Below, in pieces: positions 6,892 to 15,540 of a DNA stretch of 64,000 bases (positions are counted from its first letter, which is position 1; each line of letters starts with the position of its first letter). The translations under genes were made by a program, and so were the position numbers. This stretch comes from DLKC01 sp002478885 (GTDB lineage Bacteria; Bacteroidota; Bacteroidia; Chitinophagales; Chitinophagaceae), in assembly GCA_046329585.1 (NCBI GenBank), contig JAXLUI010000002.1, forward strand, positions 1,798,001-1,862,000. Reading direction: 5' to 3'. Under the pieces are notes generated by a model. That model had not been told where the DNA came from, ran no database searches, and saw only the letters and a list, made by a program, of their open reading frames with translations.

Positions 6892-7920
6892 TCATAAGTT
6901 CTTATTAACAATTTCGGAAAAACGTTCTTTCTTTTTTATAAAGTATTCCCATATCAAAGATTTATTACAAACACCCGATAACTGTTCCAGCGATTTTCCT
7001 GGCAGCACCGCCGACCTCTTGTGTTTAAATGCCCACCTGCACAGATCGAACTGTGCCTTTAAAACCGCCGTGAATGCAGAGCTATACCCCGAAAGCAGGC
7101 TTTTCCATGCAAATAAGGCATCAAGAAAGATGCGCAGGGGCATCTTCCATATTTTTTGTGACAGTGGAAGGTTTTTGCTAAGCATGATAAGATTGTTCCT
7201 GAAGTTCAGGTATACCTTCCTGCTGTTGTCTTTTGGCAGTGTACCACCACCGATATGATAAACGACCGATGCCGGACAGCACATGATTTTATAGCCTGCC
7301 CGTTTCATGCGCCAGCAAAGATCAATTTCTTCCATATGCGCAAAAAAGTAACCGTCGAGCCCACCCATTTCGTGAAAGACAGCAGCTTTTACAAACATGG
7401 CTGCACCGGTAGCCCAAAATACTTCGGCAATGTTGTCGTACTGCCCATCGTCTTTTTCACATATATCGAAGACGCGCCCACGCGAAAAAGGGTAACCAAG
7501 ACAATCGATCCACCCCCCGGCGGCACCGGCATATTCAAAATACCCCCGATTGTGATAGGAGCGTATTTTCGGCTGGCAGGCTGCGATCTTTACGTCGCTG
7601 TTCATTAAGTCTATGACAGGTTCTATCCATCCCTTTTCCACTTCCACATCAGAATTCAGCAACACATAATAACCTGCTTCCACCTGTTTCAATGCCTGGT
7701 TATAGCCCTCTGCGAACCCATAGTTTTTATCGAGCGCGATTATTTGAATGGCAGGAAAATTTTGCTGCAGGTAAGGCACCGAATCATCTGTTGAAGCATT
7801 GTCTGCAACAATTACCGTAAAATTTTCGTAAGTTGAGTCAAGCACAAAAGGCAGGAATGATTCCAGGTATTTTCTCCCGTTAAAATTGAGGATCACAACT
7901 GCAACAAGTGGTTTGGCCAA
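6892..7920 (-). CDS. Family 2 glycosyltransferase
   Basis: About 342 residues. The GT-A fold begins at once with AVVILNFNGRKYLESFLP, then VIVADNASTDDSVPYL, LNSDVEVEKGW (DxD-like metal site), and the acceptor-side motif FFAHMEEIDLCWRMKRAGY. A short hydrophobic C-terminal region may associate with the membrane. It likely transfers a sugar to a cell-envelope glycan; neither donor nor acceptor can be told. I chose the TTG at 7920 (LAKPLVAVV), because conserved GT2 sequence starts there and the open frame upstream has no family resemblance and would overlap the divergent RNase Z gene. A TATTTTTG box at 7937-7944 on the same strand could be the -7 element, which would give a very short leader. A TTG start is unusual, so the true start is not certain. 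Confidence 0.85.
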   Translation of the reverse strand: MAKPLVAVVILNFNGRKYLESFLPFVLDSTYENFTVIVADNASTDDSVPYLQQNFPAIQIIALDKNYGFAEGYNQALKQVEAGYYVLLNSDVEVEKGWIEPVIDLMNSDVKIAACQPKIRSYHNRGYFEYAGAAGGWIDCLGYPFSRGRVFDICEKDDGQYDNIAEVFWATGAAMFVKAAVFHEMGGLDGYFFAHMEEIDLCWRMKRAGYKIMCCPASVVYHIGGGTLPKDNSRKVYLNFRNNLIMLSKNLPLSQKIWKMPLRIFLDALFAWKSLLSGYSSAFTAVLKAQFDLCRWAFKHKRSAVLPGKSLEQLSGVCNKSLIWEYFIKKKERFSEIVNKNL

Positions 7921-8084
7921 AAAGAAATTATTTGCCCAAAAATAAGCAAGTGAATATTCTGAGCAAGCATTTGGCAACAATATGCTCAAATCGCAGCCAT
8001 CAAAATTCACGGCGGCATGATATTTAGTATATGCTGCATCAAATTCAGGCGATTCATGGTCTTTATCATCAATAACGGAAAAAC

Positions 8085-8987
8085 ATGTTTGGAGTAACCA
8101 TCCTCGGCAATAATTCGGCACTACCGGCACATGACAGGCACCCCACTTCCCAACTGGTCACATTAAACGACCAGCTATTCCTGATCGATTGCGGCGAAGG
8201 CACTCAAATGCAATTAAGCCGTTACCGTATAAGAAGAAGCAAAATCAACCATATATTTATTTCGCACCTGCATGGAGACCATTATTTCGGCCTTCCCGGT
8301 TTACTCACCAGTTTTGGCTTAATGAACAGGGAGCAGGATCTTCACATTCATGCACCGGCGCCACTTAAACAAATCCTGGAACTCCAATTTTCTGCCGGTG
8401 ATACCAGGCTTCCCTACACGATCCATTTTCACCCTCTTGGAGATGAGGGTATCATTGCAGAAACAGAAAGATTTGCTGTTGAGTGCTTCAGGGTTTTTCA
8501 CCGCATTGATTGCTGGGGGTTTATTATAAGGGAGAAGAAAAAACCCAGGAAGATCGTTATTGAAAAAGCAAACCAGTGGGAAATACCCGCCAGCTTTTTT
8601 GAGCAACTTAAAAATGGCCTCGATTTCGTTACTCCGGATGGCCGTGTTATTGGCAACGGGCAGGTGACTATTGCCTCAACGCCCCCTAAGAGTTATGCCT
8701 TTTGTGCAGATACGCTTTTCAAAGAATCCATTGCAGAAAAAGTGCATCGCGTTTCGCTGCTTTACCACGAAACCACTTATTTAAAAGAGGCAGAAGAGCG
8801 GGCCTTCAGCAGGCACCACAGCACTACGGAGCAGGCCGCCGCTATTGCCAGGCTTGCCAATGCGGGGAGCTTACTGATCGGGCATTTCAGCAGCAAGTAC
8901 GAGCTGCTTGATGATTTTCTGTCAGAAACTTCGGCCGCGTTCCCCAACACGCAGCTTGCCCAGGAAGGGGTTACCTACCTTGTTTAA
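8085..8987 (+). CDS. rnz: Ribonuclease Z
   Basis: 300 residues, the usual length of the short-form tRNase Z. The metallo-beta-lactamase zinc motif HLHGDH is at residues 61-66, after FLIDCGEGTQMQLSR. Further zinc ligands fit FCADT (Asp) and IGHFSSKY (His) towards the C-terminus, and YHETTYL is also typical of the family. The enzyme cleaves the 3' trailer of pre-tRNAs, needed here because neither nearby tRNA gene encodes CCA. It is divergent from the glycosyltransferase gene, with about 165 bp between the two starts. Confidence 0.95.
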   Translation: MFGVTILGNNSALPAHDRHPTSQLVTLNDQLFLIDCGEGTQMQLSRYRIRRSKINHIFISHLHGDHYFGLPGLLTSFGLMNREQDLHIHAPAPLKQILELQFSAGDTRLPYTIHFHPLGDEGIIAETERFAVECFRVFHRIDCWGFIIREKKKPRKIVIEKANQWEIPASFFEQLKNGLDFVTPDGRVIGNGQVTIASTPPKSYAFCADTLFKESIAEKVHRVSLLYHETTYLKEAEERAFSRHHSTTEQAAAIARLANAGSLLIGHFSSKYELLDDFLSETSAAFPNTQLAQEGVTYLV

Positions 8988-9096
8988 CAAGCTTCTTTAT
9001 TAGTTCTCTTTTCCGAAAACCGTGCATCGCGCGAAAAGATTATGCCACCAGCTTCTGTGTATGGGATGCTGCCGGCTGTGGCGTTAAGAGCCGAAC

Positions 9097-9148
9097 GTAC
9101 AAGGGTGCGACGCAACGGATGATGATCAATGATATGCTGCCGGGTACA
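9097..9148 (+). repeat. Dispersed intergenic repeat, copy A (52 bp)
   Basis: Begins GTACAAG, has the core GTGCGACGCAAC, and ends GCCGGGTACA. It is one of about 20 related copies. It lies downstream of rnz in a 360-bp gap that has no gene. Confidence 0.8.
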
Positions 9149-9202
9149 CAAGCAAACAGGCCGTAAAGGCAAAATAAAAAAACAACTATGCCCCGCATCC
9201 CT

Positions 9203-9347
9203 TAATTTTGCAGCGTCAATTTGAGTTCTTACAGCATTTGTTAAGTGAATGATATTTTTCTGCTAAGCATTTTTTCGCAATAGTTAGTTTAGTCTTCTTT
9301 ACGTCTGCTTTTTTTCTCAAGTATTTTTAATCTATCAATTTTTCAGC
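9203..9347 (+). promoter_or_regulatory. Long U-rich leader of the RRM gene with possible -7 box
   Basis: A TAATTTTG box (TAnnTTTG) at 9203-9210 lacks a clear -33 TTTG. It would give a leader of about 130 nt rich in T, with several runs of five to seven T. RRM proteins of this kind are often cold-induced with long leaders; that link is inferred. Confidence 0.35.
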
Positions 9348-9653
9348 ATGAACATTTATGTTTCAAATTTGAGCTTCGCCGTTCAGGACGAAGACCTGAG
9401 AAGCTTTTTTGCCGAATATGGTGAAGTTTCTTCTGCTAAAGTAATCATGGACAAATTTACCAATCGCAGCCGTGGTTTCGGTTTCGTTGAAATGTCTGAC
9501 AACGCTGCTGCACAGAAAGCTATAAAAGAGCTTGATGGCGCTACTGTTGACGGCCGTGCAATCCGTGTGAATGAAGCAAGACCAAAAGAAGATCGTGGTG
9601 GTGACAGGAATGGCGGTGGAAGAAAGCCTTCTTACTCCAATAACCGTTGGTAG
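9348..9653 (+). CDS. RRM-family RNA-binding protein
   Basis: 101 residues. A single RNA recognition motif covers residues 2-80, with RNP2 as IYVSNL and RNP1 as RGFGFVEM, including the aromatic residues that stack on RNA bases. The tail is Gly/Arg-rich (EDRGGDRNGGGRKP), like eukaryotic and cyanobacterial glycine-rich RNA-binding proteins. Bacteroidota commonly carry such small RRM proteins as general RNA chaperones and global post-transcriptional regulators. The gene is monocistronic: a long T-rich leader precedes it and a strong terminator follows 20 bp after the stop. Confidence 0.95.
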   Translation: MNIYVSNLSFAVQDEDLRSFFAEYGEVSSAKVIMDKFTNRSRGFGFVEMSDNAAAQKAIKELDGATVDGRAIRVNEARPKEDRGGDRNGGGRKPSYSNNRW

Positions 9654-9672
9654 TCAGCTATAGATTCTTGTG

Positions 9673-9700
9673 AGAGGCTCAACAGGAGCCTCTTTTTTTT
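9673..9700 (+). terminator. Rho-independent terminator of the RRM gene
   Basis: The arms GAGGCTC and GAGCCTC (the latter within GGAGCCTC) are followed by eight T residues. Confidence 0.9.
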
Positions 9701-9818
9701 GCCCATACGGCAAGGTTTTTGGCTTTTTTGATTAAAAAAAGGGGCCGGGATGTAACATTAAACCGGCCGATACGTATAACAGAGGTAATTTTAATGCACG
9801 CAACAAGAAACGCTGTTT

Positions 9819-10304
9819 ATGACCGAACGGGAATATAATGAATGTGTAAACCAGTACGCTGATAATGTATTCCGTTTTATCGTGAAGAATTTACGACACG
9901 AAGAAGACGCGAAAGATATTGTTCAGTCGGCTTTTGAAAAATTATGGCTTCACCGCGATGCTGTGGAAAACGGCAAAAGCAAGTCGTATTTGTTCACTGT
10001 TGCCTATAACCAGATGATCGACCACCTGAGAAAAAGCAAACGTGTTACCCTGCAGGACGAATTTTCGGCTACCGCCAAAGTTTACCAGCAGCCGGTAAAT
10101 AATATGAAAAAGGCTTTGCAGGAGGCGTTAAACAGGCTTAACGAAGTACAACGAAGCCTGGTAATGCTGAAAGATTATGAGGGCTACAGTTATGAGGAGA
10201 TTGGAAGAATAACAGGATTGAATGAAGCACAGGTGAAGGTTTACCTGCACCGTGCGAGACTGGCACTGCGGAATTATTTGGTTAGTCCAGAAAACGTGAT
10301 GTAA
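9819..10304 (+). CDS. ECF-type RNA polymerase sigma factor
   Basis: 161 residues. Region 2 (about 10-75) shows YADNVFRFIVKNLRHEEDA, then DIVQSAFEKLW and FTVAYNQMIDHLRK. Region 4 (about 105-155) shows LNEVQRSLVMLKDYEGYSY, then EEIGRITGLNEAQVKVYLH. There is no region 1 or 3, as in the ECF class. It lies 52 bp upstream of a membrane protein with an anti-sigma layout, which is the usual cognate pair, and upstream of an outer-membrane protein. The signal is unknown. Confidence 0.93.
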   Translation: MTEREYNECVNQYADNVFRFIVKNLRHEEDAKDIVQSAFEKLWLHRDAVENGKSKSYLFTVAYNQMIDHLRKSKRVTLQDEFSATAKVYQQPVNNMKKALQEALNRLNEVQRSLVMLKDYEGYSYEEIGRITGLNEAQVKVYLHRARLALRNYLVSPENVM

Positions 10305-10356
10305 GAAAGAACAAATTAACTTAACCGGATCTGAAAAGATTATCAAAAAGAGTAAA

Positions 10357-11496
10357 ATGATTAACAGGCATAACTACGAAGAATTTTTACTGATGTATGT
10401 TGACAATGAGCTTACAGCCCAGCAACGTGCCGCAGTGGAATCTTTTATGCAGCAGAACCCCGATCTCCAAAGTGAAATGGATATGCTGCAACAGGCAAAG
10501 TTGTTACCTGATGATGACATATTCTTCGGCAACAAAGAAGCTTTATTAAAAGGCCCTGGCAGTATTGGCGCGGAGAACCATGAAGAATATTTCCTGAACT
10601 ATATAGATGAAGAGCTTGATGCGACCGGGCGCCAGGAAGTGGAAAAATTTGTGTTACAGCATCCGCAGTTCCAGGAAGCATTCACACTGCTTAAGCAAGC
10701 AAAACTTGAACCCGAAGTGCTTGTTTTTGAAGACAAACAATCACTCTACAGGAAAGAAGAACCGAGGGTAATACCGTTAATGCTTAAAAGGTTTGCTATT
10801 GCAGCTATATTCACCGGGATAGGCATTGCGGTATGGATGATGTTGCCCAAAACCCATGAGCAGGGTCAGATTGTGCAGGCACAGCCGGAAAAGAAGCCTA
10901 CCAATCCTGTTCAACAGATCGACAGTTCTGTTAACCACCAGGTGCCCGATAACAACAATGCTCAGCAATCAACCATAGCGTTAACCGGTGAGAAAGAAAA
11001 ACAAAAAGTACAGGATATAGCACCCGTTGTAAAGCAACAAAATAAACCATTGCCGGTAGCTGTTCAGCAAACACAACCCAATGACCAATCAACCGTTGCG
11101 GCCATTGACAATCATGATGTGCAAAATAAGAATACGGCTATTGATATCAGCATCGGCACTGTTGCCGCAAATACCGATCACAACAGCGGCTCAACTGACA
11201 ACAACGCAAATACGAACGAACAACAACAAAAAGATATTTACGCTTACCAGAATACCCATTCAGATTTTTCTTCAGCCAATGACAGCTATGCAAAACCCGC
11301 TGTTTACAAAGAGATAAACCCAAATGAAGACGCAAACAGTAACACCCTGTATATTGGCTCCATAGGGCTGAACAAAAACAAAGTACGTGGTATCATGAAA
11401 AAAGTTGGCGGCATTTTTTCAGGAAAAACAAAAAACGCCGCTGAGGGAGAAAATGGCAAACTGCAGGTTGCCAACTTCGAGTTAAATACCAATTAG
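10357..11496 (+). CDS. Membrane-anchored anti-sigma-like protein with duplicated N-terminal domain
   Basis: 379 residues. The N-terminal cytoplasmic part is two similar repeats of about 60 residues: NYEEFLLMYVDNELTAQQR and ENHEEYFLNYIDEELDATG, each followed by a QQAKL or KQAKL helix. This is the YVDxEL type of anti-sigma domain. The HxxxCxxC zinc motif is absent. One membrane segment follows near residues 145-165 (FAIAAIFTGIGIAVWMML). The rest is a long Gln/Asn/Thr-rich periplasmic tail. Position right after the ECF gene suggests that it sequesters that sigma factor. Duplication of the anti-sigma module is unusual. Part of the periplasmic tail (AQPEKKPTNPVQQIDS and on) looks disordered. Confidence 0.8.
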   Translation: MINRHNYEEFLLMYVDNELTAQQRAAVESFMQQNPDLQSEMDMLQQAKLLPDDDIFFGNKEALLKGPGSIGAENHEEYFLNYIDEELDATGRQEVEKFVLQHPQFQEAFTLLKQAKLEPEVLVFEDKQSLYRKEEPRVIPLMLKRFAIAAIFTGIGIAVWMMLPKTHEQGQIVQAQPEKKPTNPVQQIDSSVNHQVPDNNNAQQSTIALTGEKEKQKVQDIAPVVKQQNKPLPVAVQQTQPNDQSTVAAIDNHDVQNKNTAIDISIGTVAANTDHNSGSTDNNANTNEQQQKDIYAYQNTHSDFSSANDSYAKPAVYKEINPNEDANSNTLYIGSIGLNKNKVRGIMKKVGGIFSGKTKNAAEGENGKLQVANFELNTN

Positions 11497-11522
11497 CAAT
11501 CATTTTACAATCAAAGAAACAT

Positions 11523-12398
11523 ATGAAACGGATCATTTTTACAACAGCAGTTGTGTTGCTGGGAGGCAGCGTTTTTGCCCAGTCAGATACAACCAAACCA
11601 AATGAAACAGATACGGTAAAGGTGGGTGGCTTTATTATCATTAAAAAAGATAAACCCAAAAAAACATACGAAGCAGACACTACACATTACTCAGTCGACA
11701 TTACCATAGGCAATGAATCACGCAGCAGCAGTTACGGCAGTTACCGGCATCATTCGGCTGTTAGCACCAACTGGCTCATCTTCGACCTTGGTTTTGCAAA
11801 CTGGCGCGATAAAACGGTGTATGGTTCTCCCGAAGCCAACAGTTATCTTAACGCACAGGGCGGCCCCGATTTCACGAGCAGCGATCTTAACCTCAACAAT
11901 GGCAAATCGTCGAACGTAAACATCTGGCTGTTTATGCAAAAGCTGAATGTGATCAACGAGGTAGTTAATCTTAAGTATGGCCTTGGACTTGAAATGTATA
12001 ACTACCGTTATGAGACCAATATCAGTTATCACAAAAACCCATCTTATATTTTCCGCGACTCGGTGGTGTTCTCCAAAAATAAACTGGCGGCCGATTATGT
12101 GACCATCCCTGTTATGATCAACATAAGCCCGTTCAGGAATAAAAGACAGGGGTTAAGCTTCAGCGTTGGTATGAGCGCAGGCTATTTGTATAACAGCCGC
12201 AACAAGCAAATAAGCGATGAGCGCGGCAAACAAAAGCTGCATGGCAGCTTCGATCTCGATCCCTGGCGCTTTGCCTATGTTGGAGAGGTTGGCCTCGGAC
12301 CGGTAAGACTGTACGGCAGTTACAGCATCAACCCGCTGCACAAGTATGGCGTTAAACAATACCCCTACACAATCGGGTTAAGATTCAGCAACTGGTAA
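11523..12398 (+). CDS. Outer-membrane beta-barrel protein
   Basis: 291 residues. A signal peptide (MKRIIFTTAVVLLGGSVFAQ) is followed by a short polar stretch and then alternating aromatic beta strands (STNWLIFDLGFANW, YVTIPVMINISPF, LSFSVGMSAGYLY). The protein ends in an aromatic residue (YTIGLRFSNW), the usual signal for BAM-dependent insertion. It resembles PorT-family barrels of Bacteroidota. It starts 26 bp after the anti-sigma gene, so it is likely the target or partner of that regulatory pair. A strong terminator follows. Confidence 0.85.
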   Translation: MKRIIFTTAVVLLGGSVFAQSDTTKPNETDTVKVGGFIIIKKDKPKKTYEADTTHYSVDITIGNESRSSSYGSYRHHSAVSTNWLIFDLGFANWRDKTVYGSPEANSYLNAQGGPDFTSSDLNLNNGKSSNVNIWLFMQKLNVINEVVNLKYGLGLEMYNYRYETNISYHKNPSYIFRDSVVFSKNKLAADYVTIPVMINISPFRNKRQGLSFSVGMSAGYLYNSRNKQISDERGKQKLHGSFDLDPWRFAYVGEVGLGPVRLYGSYSINPLHKYGVKQYPYTIGLRFSNW

Positions 12399-12431
12399 GC
12401 ATACAAAAATTTTCTCGTTTGTGCATTAAAG

Positions 12432-12466
12432 AAGGGATCGCGGTTTTCCGTGGTCCCCTTTTTTAT
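12432..12466 (+). terminator. Rho-independent terminator of the sigma/anti-sigma/barrel operon
   Basis: A 10-bp stem, GGGATCGCGG with CCGTGGTCCC (two G-T pairs), has a TTTT loop and six T residues after it. Confidence 0.85.
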
Positions 12467-12476
12467 GCAATATTTT

Positions 12477-12529
12477 TAATACCGGCTTTGGTTCTCCGTG
12501 GCATCTTCGTTGCGTCGCAATCCTTTCAC
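12477..12529 (-). repeat. Dispersed intergenic repeat, copy B (53 bp)
   Basis: Read on the minus strand it starts GTGAAAG, carries the core TGCGACGCAAC, and ends GCCGGTATTA. It sits between the convergent barrel and aguA genes. Confidence 0.7.
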
Positions 12530-12577
12530 CGTTCACAACACCGCTCAGCAGAAGGGTGGGATATGCAGCAAATCAAT

Positions 12578-13633
12578 CTACACCGCCGGCTCCTGCTGGC
12601 TAAGGCAATGAAAGCTGCCAAGCCCCCAGATGATTTCTGTTGAATCGATACCCACCACTTCCCTGCCGGGAAAACACTGCTGAATAACCTGCAATGCCTT
12701 ATCATCATTCTTACTTCTGAAAGTAGGAACGATCACCGCGTGGTTGGCAATATAAAAATTGGCGTAAGAACAAGGTAGCCGCTGGTCTTCGTAATACAAT
12801 TCATCCGGCATGGGCAACTCAACAATATTCAATTGCTTTCCGTTCAGCAAACGCATTTGCTTTAATTGTTGCAGGTTTTGCCTGAGCAAAGCATGATTCT
12901 CATCATTTACATTTTCTTCCACCACCGCTATCACGGTGTCTTCATTTATAAAACGAACCGTATCATCAATATGCCCATCGGTATCATCACCTACAATACC
13001 ATCGTCAACCCAAAGCACCTGCTCCACCCCGTAGAAATGTTGCAGATAATTTTCTACCTGTTCCTGGCTTAAATGTGGGTTACGATTTGGATTCAACAAA
13101 CAAGCTGTTGATGTAATTACTGTTCCCTTTCCATTAAAGTCAACAGACCCGCCTTCCATCACAATGCCCGGGTAAAAAACAGGCAAGCCAAATTCCTTCG
13201 CAATCAGTGTTGGGATATTATCGTCGAGATCGAACGGGGGATATTTTCCACCCCATGCATTATATCCCCAGTCGACCACCACTTTTTTCTGATCTGCATT
13301 GGGATTGATAAGAAAAGCCGGGCCATGATCCCTGCACCAGGCATCATTGGTTGGATGCATATAAAATTCAATCTTAGAGAAATCAGCGTCCACTTTTTGT
13401 AAATGATCAAGCGCAAACCTTTTCATCGCTTCATCACGCACGTTAATACGAACGATTTCACTCCTTGTAAGCTCTTTAATAAACTGGCTATAATAGGGAA
13501 ATATGGTATGAATTTTACCCGGCCAGCTTGCTTCTTTATGCGGCCAGCTCAGCCATGTTGCCACATGTGGTGCAAACTCTGCAGGGAAATAATAGCCGAG
13601 AGATTTAGGGGAAGTTGTATTATCAAAAGTCAT
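12578..13633 (-). CDS. aguA: Agmatine deiminase
   Basis: 351 residues, a member of the peptidyl-arginine-deiminase-like family. It hydrolyses agmatine to N-carbamoylputrescine and ammonia in the putrescine pathway. Visible motifs are HPTNDAWCRDHGP (substrate carboxy-side and catalytic Asp), IVMEGGSVDFNGKGT, GDDTDGHIDDTVRF (catalytic His/Asp region), and the terminal GLGSFHCLSQQEPA whose Cys343 is the nucleophile. All expected catalytic residues are present. The second enzyme of the pathway, aguB, lies 88 bp upstream on the same strand, so aguB-aguA form one unit, with a variant repeat (copy C) in the gap. Confidence 0.95.
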   Translation of the reverse strand: MTFDNTTSPKSLGYYFPAEFAPHVATWLSWPHKEASWPGKIHTIFPYYSQFIKELTRSEIVRINVRDEAMKRFALDHLQKVDADFSKIEFYMHPTNDAWCRDHGPAFLINPNADQKKVVVDWGYNAWGGKYPPFDLDDNIPTLIAKEFGLPVFYPGIVMEGGSVDFNGKGTVITSTACLLNPNRNPHLSQEQVENYLQHFYGVEQVLWVDDGIVGDDTDGHIDDTVRFINEDTVIAVVEENVNDENHALLRQNLQQLKQMRLLNGKQLNIVELPMPDELYYEDQRLPCSYANFYIANHAVIVPTFRSKNDDKALQVIQQCFPGREVVGIDSTEIIWGLGSFHCLSQQEPAV

Positions 13634-13667
13634 TCAAAAAAAGTTTATGATCAGTGATGAACAAATC

Positions 13668-13719
13668 GTACAAGTGAGTGACACTACGAAGCAGAATAGC
13701 GTTATTATGTTTGCTTACA
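13668..13719 (+). repeat. Dispersed repeat variant, copy C (52 bp)
   Basis: Begins GTACAAGTGAGTGACAC instead of the TGCGACGCA core and ends GCTTACA. Copies E and R share the GTGAGTGAC variant. It ends 2 bp from the aguB stop codon. Confidence 0.6.
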
Positions 13720-13721
13720 AA

Positions 13722-14597
13722 TCACTCCTCATCAATAAACCGCTTCGTTATCGGCTGGTAAGAGTCGATTCTCCTGTCGCGTAAAAATGGCCAGTGTGTG
13801 CGGTAGCTGTCTGTTTTATTGAGATCAAGTTCCTCCACATGCACTTCTTCGTCATCATGCGACGCCTTGTAAATAACGCTTCCAAAAGGGTTGGCGATGA
13901 AGGAACCTCCCCAGAATTTCATGGCGCCATTCTGCTCATGACCGCAACGGTTAACGCTCACTACGTGTACGCCATTGGCGACAGCATGGCTGCGCTGAAT
14001 GGTTTGCCATGCATTGTATTGTTCTGTATTTGTCGCTTCGTCCTGTGAAATATGCCAGCCAATCGCGGTCGGATAAAATAAGATCTCCGCGCCCATCAAA
14101 GCCGTAATGCGTGCAGCTTCGGGGTACCACTGATCCCAGCAGATAAGCACGCCGATACTGGCATATTTTGTTTTGAATATTTTATAACCGAGATCGCCCG
14201 GGGTAAAATAAAACTTCTCATAGTAAGAAGGGTCGTCGGGTATATGCATTTTGCGGTACTTGCCAAGATAGATTCCATCGGCATCGAGCACTGCGGTGGT
14301 ATTGTGATAAATGCCCTGCGTGCGTTTTTCAAACAAGGATGCGATGATCACCACACCCAGTTCTGCAGCAAGTTTGCCCAACACTTCCGTTGACGGACCA
14401 GGTATCACTTCTGCCAGTTTGAAATTTTCGTAGTCTTCCACATCGCAGAAATAAAGCGAAGTAAAAAGCTCCTGCAGGCAAACGATCTGCGCGCCTTTTG
14501 CTGCGGCTTCTCTTATTTTATTCACTGCCTTTTCAAAGTTGGCGGGCTTATGCCCGGTGCAACTCATTTGAACAAGCCCTATTTTTACTTTAGCCAT
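13722..14597 (-). CDS. aguB: N-carbamoylputrescine amidase
   Basis: 291 residues, a nitrilase-superfamily amidohydrolase that converts N-carbamoylputrescine to putrescine, carbon dioxide and ammonia. The catalytic triad is complete: Glu43 (CLQELFTS), Lys116 (GKYRKMHIPDDP) and Cys153 (VLICWDQWYPE). The last motif and the IGWHISQDEA segment are characteristic of the carbamoylputrescine branch. It precedes aguA on the same strand, which fixes the pathway assignment. Together the two genes make putrescine from agmatine; no arginine decarboxylase gene is in the window. Confidence 0.95.
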   Translation of the reverse strand: MAKVKIGLVQMSCTGHKPANFEKAVNKIREAAAKGAQIVCLQELFTSLYFCDVEDYENFKLAEVIPGPSTEVLGKLAAELGVVIIASLFEKRTQGIYHNTTAVLDADGIYLGKYRKMHIPDDPSYYEKFYFTPGDLGYKIFKTKYASIGVLICWDQWYPEAARITALMGAEILFYPTAIGWHISQDEATNTEQYNAWQTIQRSHAVANGVHVVSVNRCGHEQNGAMKFWGGSFIANPFGSVIYKASHDDEEVHVEELDLNKTDSYRTHWPFLRDRRIDSYQPITKRFIDEE

Positions 14598-14700
14598 AGA
14601 TCGTGTTTTATAAGGTTGCGAAATTAGCGAATCGGAAGATATGGTGATTTTGAGATTGCGGGATTTAGGAATTTGGTGATTTTAGGATGCAGAAAATTTA

Positions 14701-14753
14701 TGGGCCCGGCTGTTAAACATGCATGGGGCTTTCGTTGCGTCGCACACTTCATC
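14701..14753 (-). repeat. Dispersed intergenic repeat, copy D (53 bp)
   Basis: Minus-strand reading: GATGAAGTGTGCGACGCAAC at one end and GCCGGGCCCA at the other. It lies upstream of aguB. Confidence 0.75.
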
Positions 14754-14848
14754 GTCAGGAATGCTACCTGGCAAAGAGACATAGCATAACTTGTATATAC
14801 AGGTCTTTTCCATACTGGTGAAGTTTTCCTGACTAATGCCAAATAGGA

Positions 14849-15268
14849 TTATTTGCAGGTCAATATTGAATCACAAATCAGTAAAGAGTCTGATATTTTA
14901 TAATCGAAATTATGAGCATCTTCGCTTGTTAATATAATCGAACTTACGTCAGCATCTTTTAAGTCGTAAGCAACAGGGAAGGATTTGTTTATAAGCAATT
15001 GCCGCAATTTTTCGTCTGTTAAATTGCTGCAAAGATGAATAATATTATTCCTTACTATTTTTTCCCCATTTACATAATATTCAAATTCAATATTTCTATT
15101 GTCGCTTTGTCGTAAAACATTAGTAACTCGATTTACTTGGCCAGAAGTAATTTTAAAATTGTGGTTAAATTCTGAATCAGTATAGAAACCTTTTGCAATC
15201 CAGAACACGCAAAACAGGATCATTATTGATCCTACAATTAGATTTATTTTCTTTTGCATGTTCGTCAT
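14849..15268 (-). CDS. Small membrane-anchored protein, DUF3592-like
   Basis: 139 residues from ATG 15268; an ATG three codons in is equally possible. A short basic N-terminus and one membrane segment (LIVGSIMILFCVFWIAKGF) are followed by a soluble domain with beta strands (KITSGQVNRVTNVLR, IEFEYYVNGEKIVRNN). This layout resembles DUF3592-type proteins. The gene is clearly more AT-rich than flanking aguB or ftsK. It is the first of a patch of short unlinked genes separated by repeats (14849-17330) that looks like accessory DNA. Function is unknown. Confidence 0.6.
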   Translation of the reverse strand: MTNMQKKINLIVGSIMILFCVFWIAKGFYTDSEFNHNFKITSGQVNRVTNVLRQSDNRNIEFEYYVNGEKIVRNNIIHLCSNLTDEKLRQLLINKSFPVAYDLKDADVSSIILTSEDAHNFDYKISDSLLICDSILTCK

Positions 15269-15312
15269 TTTGGTTGTCTACGTGGTCAACGAAAAGTGTA
15301 CCCCATCATGGT

Positions 15313-15509
15313 GCAAGTCTCCGACCTCTCTCAATTTGTTACCTGGTTCAAATATACAACGGCCTCAATTTATTGTACGGCATCAATACCACGCAACAAA
15401 AACGGAAAGTGCAAAGCAAAAATTCGTATCTTAATTGCCATGTGCAGTAAAAATAAATTCGTGAATCCCTCTTACCGGAAAAGGTCAGTAGACCTGCGCC
15501 AAACTGAGG
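15313..15509 (+). repeat. Intergenic repeat, class 2 copy 1, with transposase-like start
   Basis: About 195 bp that align with 16504-16709. Near the right side is a conserved mini-frame starting MCSKNKFVNPSYRKRSVDL, and the right end reads GTAGACCTGCGCCAAACTGA. The left end, AAGTCTCCGACC, is a degraded form of the left end of copy 2. The peptide resembles, from memory, the N-terminus of Bacteroidota REP-associated Y1 transposases (KYKFxNPxxxYFV). It is probably a non-autonomous remnant. Confidence 0.65.
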
Positions 15510-15540
15510 CAACTATAAAAGATAAAAAAAAGACTGATTC

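Noticed and set aside
7921..8130. 70-residue N-terminal extension of the glycosyltransferase
   Set aside because: No GT2 sequence, overlaps the start of the divergent rnz gene, and conserved sequence starts at the TTG at 7920.
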